This document shows positions 62,052 through 64,000 of a stretch of DNA of 64,000 nucleotides, in pieces. The translations under genes were made by a program, and so were the position numbers. The notes under the pieces were generated by a model. That model had not been told where the DNA came from and did not search any database. It worked only from the letters and a program-made list of their open reading frames with translations. Each line of letters opens with the position of its first letter. Position 1 is the stretch's first letter. The DNA comes from Flavivirga abyssicola (GTDB taxonomy: Bacteria; Bacteroidota; Bacteroidia; Flavobacteriales; Flavobacteriaceae): assembly GCF_030540775.2 (NCBI RefSeq), contig NZ_CP141266.1, positions 4,451,001 through 4,515,000 on the forward strand. Reading direction: 5' to 3'.

Positions 62052-63197
62052 ATGACTATTATTTCTTCTTTGGGACTTATTTTAATTACATGCATCATTA
62101 TTTGGAGAGCTTGCGATGGTTTTGAAATGGCTTCTAATTATCTAGGTCGAAATATGAAAGAAGGTATAAAAGGAGCTACCATCAATGCTATTGGAAGCAG
62201 TTTACCTGAATTATTTACAACGCTTTTTTTCTTATTTGTTTTAAAAGATAAAGATGGTTTTTCTGGTGGTATTGGTACCACAGCAGGAAGTGCTGTTTTT
62301 AATGCTATGATTATTCCTGCTGTTGTTATTTTGGCAGTTATAGGAAAAGGCATTTCTCCTAAAATTGAAATCTCAAGGAAAGTTATATTACGTGATGGGA
62401 TATCACTTATCATTGCTGAATTAGCTTTAATTTTTGTAATTACCGGACCGTCCTTAAACTGGATCCACGGACTTATTTTAATGGTTCTATATTTTATTTA
62501 TGTAGCCTATATGCTAATAAGTCAAGGGGCTGGCGATATAGAAAATGACTATGAAGATACTGCCGATGGTGGTAACAGGGCTGTTGCTTTTTTTAAAGGT
62601 GATTTATCTACTGTCGTTTTAGGAGATTCTAAAATCAATAAAGTGAAAGCCTTTGGTTTGTTGATACTTTCTGTTTTTTTTATTGGTATGGCTTGTTTTT
62701 GGCTTGTTGAAGCTTGTGAACAGTTTGGAACTGCCATTGGCATGCCTATTTATTTTGTTTCTGTGGTACTCGCCTCTGCTGCGACCAGTGTTCCGGATAC
62801 TATTATTTCATACAAGGATGCCATGAAAGGTAATTATGATGATGCTGTTGCCAATGCTTTGGGTAGTAATATTTTTGACGTTTGTTTTGCACTTGGTCTT
62901 CCTCTATTTTTATTCACACTTATTTATGGTCCTATTGAAATGAGTAGTGAGACTATAGAGAATGTTGGACAATTACGTGTATTACTTTTAATTTCAACAA
63001 TAATAGTTTTTCTGATTTTTGTTTTTGCTAAACATGGTATTAAAAAACTTCATGCGAAGTTATTACTATTATTATATGTGCTGTTTGTGGCTTATTCAAT
63101 TGGCAAAGGCGTGAGTTATGATATTCCAGTTATTAATGAAATATCCCAGTTGTTGTCTATGATATCTCATTGGTTTTCTTCGATTGTATGGTTTTAG
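62052..63197 (+). CDS. CaCA-family cation exchanger (Na+/Ca2+ type)
   Basis: 381 residues, about ten membrane segments. The two inverted alpha-repeats are visible: NAIGSSLPELFTTLFF and GTTAGSAVFNAMIIPA in the first half, SAATSVPDTIISYKDA and NALGSNIFDVCFALG in the second. Exchanges Na+ or H+ for Ca2+ or a related cation at the inner membrane. Converges with the channel gene. Confidence 0.9.
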   Translation: MTIISSLGLILITCIIIWRACDGFEMASNYLGRNMKEGIKGATINAIGSSLPELFTTLFFLFVLKDKDGFSGGIGTTAGSAVFNAMIIPAVVILAVIGKGISPKIEISRKVILRDGISLIIAELALIFVITGPSLNWIHGLILMVLYFIYVAYMLISQGAGDIENDYEDTADGGNRAVAFFKGDLSTVVLGDSKINKVKAFGLLILSVFFIGMACFWLVEACEQFGTAIGMPIYFVSVVLASAATSVPDTIISYKDAMKGNYDDAVANALGSNIFDVCFALGLPLFLFTLIYGPIEMSSETIENVGQLRVLLLISTIIVFLIFVFAKHGIKKLHAKLLLLLYVLFVAYSIGKGVSYDIPVINEISQLLSMISHWFSSIVWF

Positions 63198-63310
63198 TTT
63201 TTTAACAAAACATTGATGATTACCAAAAACGTTCAAAATGATATGATAAATATTATCATTACTAAGAGACCAGAAATCCTATAAATTTAAAGGTATTTCT
63301 TTTTAAGTGG

Positions 63311-63330
63311 ATTCCTGCCTTCGCAGGAAT
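63311..63330. repeat. Small hairpin ATTCCTGC-CTTC-GCAGGAAT, second copy
   Basis: Identical to 5104-5123. Here it lies between two convergent genes, where it could aid termination, but without a T-run it is better read as a dispersed repeat. Confidence 0.55.
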
Positions 63331-63338
63331 AACAATTA

Positions 63339-64000
63339 CTAAAGTTCGTCCTCACTTAAAACAATTAGGAAATCGTTTTCTTCAAGCTCGATAGCCATAT
63401 CTTTGTCTGGATTAAGCTTAATACCAAAATTAGCATCTAAAGATTTACTTAAATCTCCTTTTCTAATTCCTAAACAAATTTCATCTCGTTGGTGTGCACA
63501 GAAAATAGCATCTGCAAATGTTATAGTTTGTGGGAAAGTATCAAAGTATAAAGTTGCCGGTTTTACATATATCTCACTACCATCTTCTGAGAAAATATCA
63601 TCATAAAAACTCTTCATTAATGTTTCCTCGCTCAATTGCGCTAAAATCATAGTGATTAGCTTATTACTAATAATAAAATCATCCACATTAGTTTGTGTTA
63701 TAATTTCTTGATTTTCAGAATTTAAAACCTGTGTGATGATTTGCAATCCATTATCTTCATTCAGTAATTTCCTTAATAATAATAGGATAATAAGTGTATC
63801 TGAATCTATTTTATCTGCAGATTGCTCTTCCATACTTTGCGATAAAATAACAACAGTATCGTAACTTTCTGGATTTATAGCTTGTAGTTTTTCTAAATCT
63901 AACGGATTAGAATCGTGCAGTTTTATATTAAAATCTCCATATTCTGCTGTTACACCTTCAATAATACCCTTTAATTCTTCGGTAGGTGCATCGAACATAA
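63339..64000 (-). CDS. CASTOR/POLLUX-like ion channel, C-terminal part only
   Basis: About 220 residues visible; the 5' end lies beyond the window. The segment NPLDLEKLQAINPESYDTVV with DSDTLIILLLLRKLL is the RCK-like regulatory region of CASTOR/POLLUX-type channels, and DDFIISNKLITMILAQLSEE follows. The Met at 63998 is probably internal because the family is normally several hundred residues longer and has membrane helices upstream. Confidence 0.75.
   Translation of the reverse strand, partial: MFDAPTEELKGIIEGVTAEYGDFNIKLHDSNPLDLEKLQAINPESYDTVVILSQSMEEQSADKIDSDTLIILLLLRKLLNEDNGLQIITQVLNSENQEIITQTNVDDFIISNKLITMILAQLSEETLMKSFYDDIFSEDGSEIYVKPATLYFDTFPQTITFADAIFCAHQRDEICLGIRKGDLSKSLDANFGIKLNPDKDMAIELEENDFLIVLSEDEL

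Overview
The window looks like the chromosome of a marine-type member of the Flavobacteriaceae (phylum Bacteroidota). It is strongly AT-rich, several promoters match the Bacteroidota -7 element TAnnTTTG, secreted proteins carry type IX secretion (T9SS) C-terminal sorting tails, and the intergenic regions are full of the palindromic repeats typical of flavobacterial genomes. No rRNA, tRNA or CRISPR array was recognised.

Layout. (1) 1-8777: the 5' end of a periplasmic nitrate reductase gene (napA) with napD, divergent from a nearly complete molybdenum-cofactor operon: moeA, a ModE-type regulator, a TSUP membrane transporter, mobA, moaD, a moeB/moeZ-like gene, moaE, a moaC-moaB fusion and moaA. 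(2) 8795-12087: a small accessory stretch with an outer-membrane protein, an AraC regulator, an MddA-like thiol S-methyltransferase with a 45-residue ORF behind it, and an exported protein. (3) 12176-25935: an unusual exopolysaccharide-type locus. It holds a response-regulator/glycosyltransferase fusion, a 1030-residue membrane protein, an exported beta-sandwich protein, a membrane-anchored TIM-barrel glycosidase, a GT4 glycosyltransferase, a flippase, two STAS proteins and a TPR/beta-barrel outer-membrane protein. (4) 25996-27954: small accessory genes. (5) 28142-37736: a large T9SS-secreted protein, then an operon for a complete split phosphorelay (receiver protein, H-NOX gas sensor, PAS histidine kinase, Hpt protein, LytTR response regulator), a second T9SS protein and an RNA methyltransferase. 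(6) 37764-57101: nitrate assimilation, with a rubredoxin-tailed NIR/SIR-like protein, a NasA-NirB-like fusion, a NarK-type transporter, a NarX/NarL-like two-component system, a DUF4202 protein, nirD, nirB and a YdeP-like molybdoenzyme. A repeat array with an embedded GIY-YIG gene lies in this stretch. (7) 57162-61696: mocA, xdhC and a two-subunit molybdenum hydroxylase of the isoquinoline oxidoreductase type. (8) 62052-64000: a CaCA cation exchanger and the 3' end of a CASTOR/POLLUX-like channel gene.

How the genes fit together. Most of the window is about making and using molybdenum cofactor: Mo-bisMGD for the Nap, Nas and YdeP enzymes, and the cytosine-dinucleotide form for the hydroxylase. 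The most interesting reading joins regions 3 and 5. Five promoters carry a shared motif, GTAGACGAATGGT or a close variant, with a related half-site exactly 21 bases upstream. They lie before the receiver-glycosyltransferase fusion, the GT4 gene, the STAS/flippase operon, the large T9SS protein and the H-NOX phosphorelay operon. On the minus strand, which is the sense strand of all five target genes, the core reads ACCATTCGT. That matches the LytTR-type consensus at 8 of 9 positions, and the 21-base period is the LytTR period. I infer a nitric-oxide-responsive regulon that controls a surface polysaccharide, located beside the nitrate and nitrite reductases that can generate nitric oxide. A second motif, a GTA-N4-TAC dyad, precedes narK, nirB and the narL-like gene and is a candidate operator of the NarX/NarL-like system.
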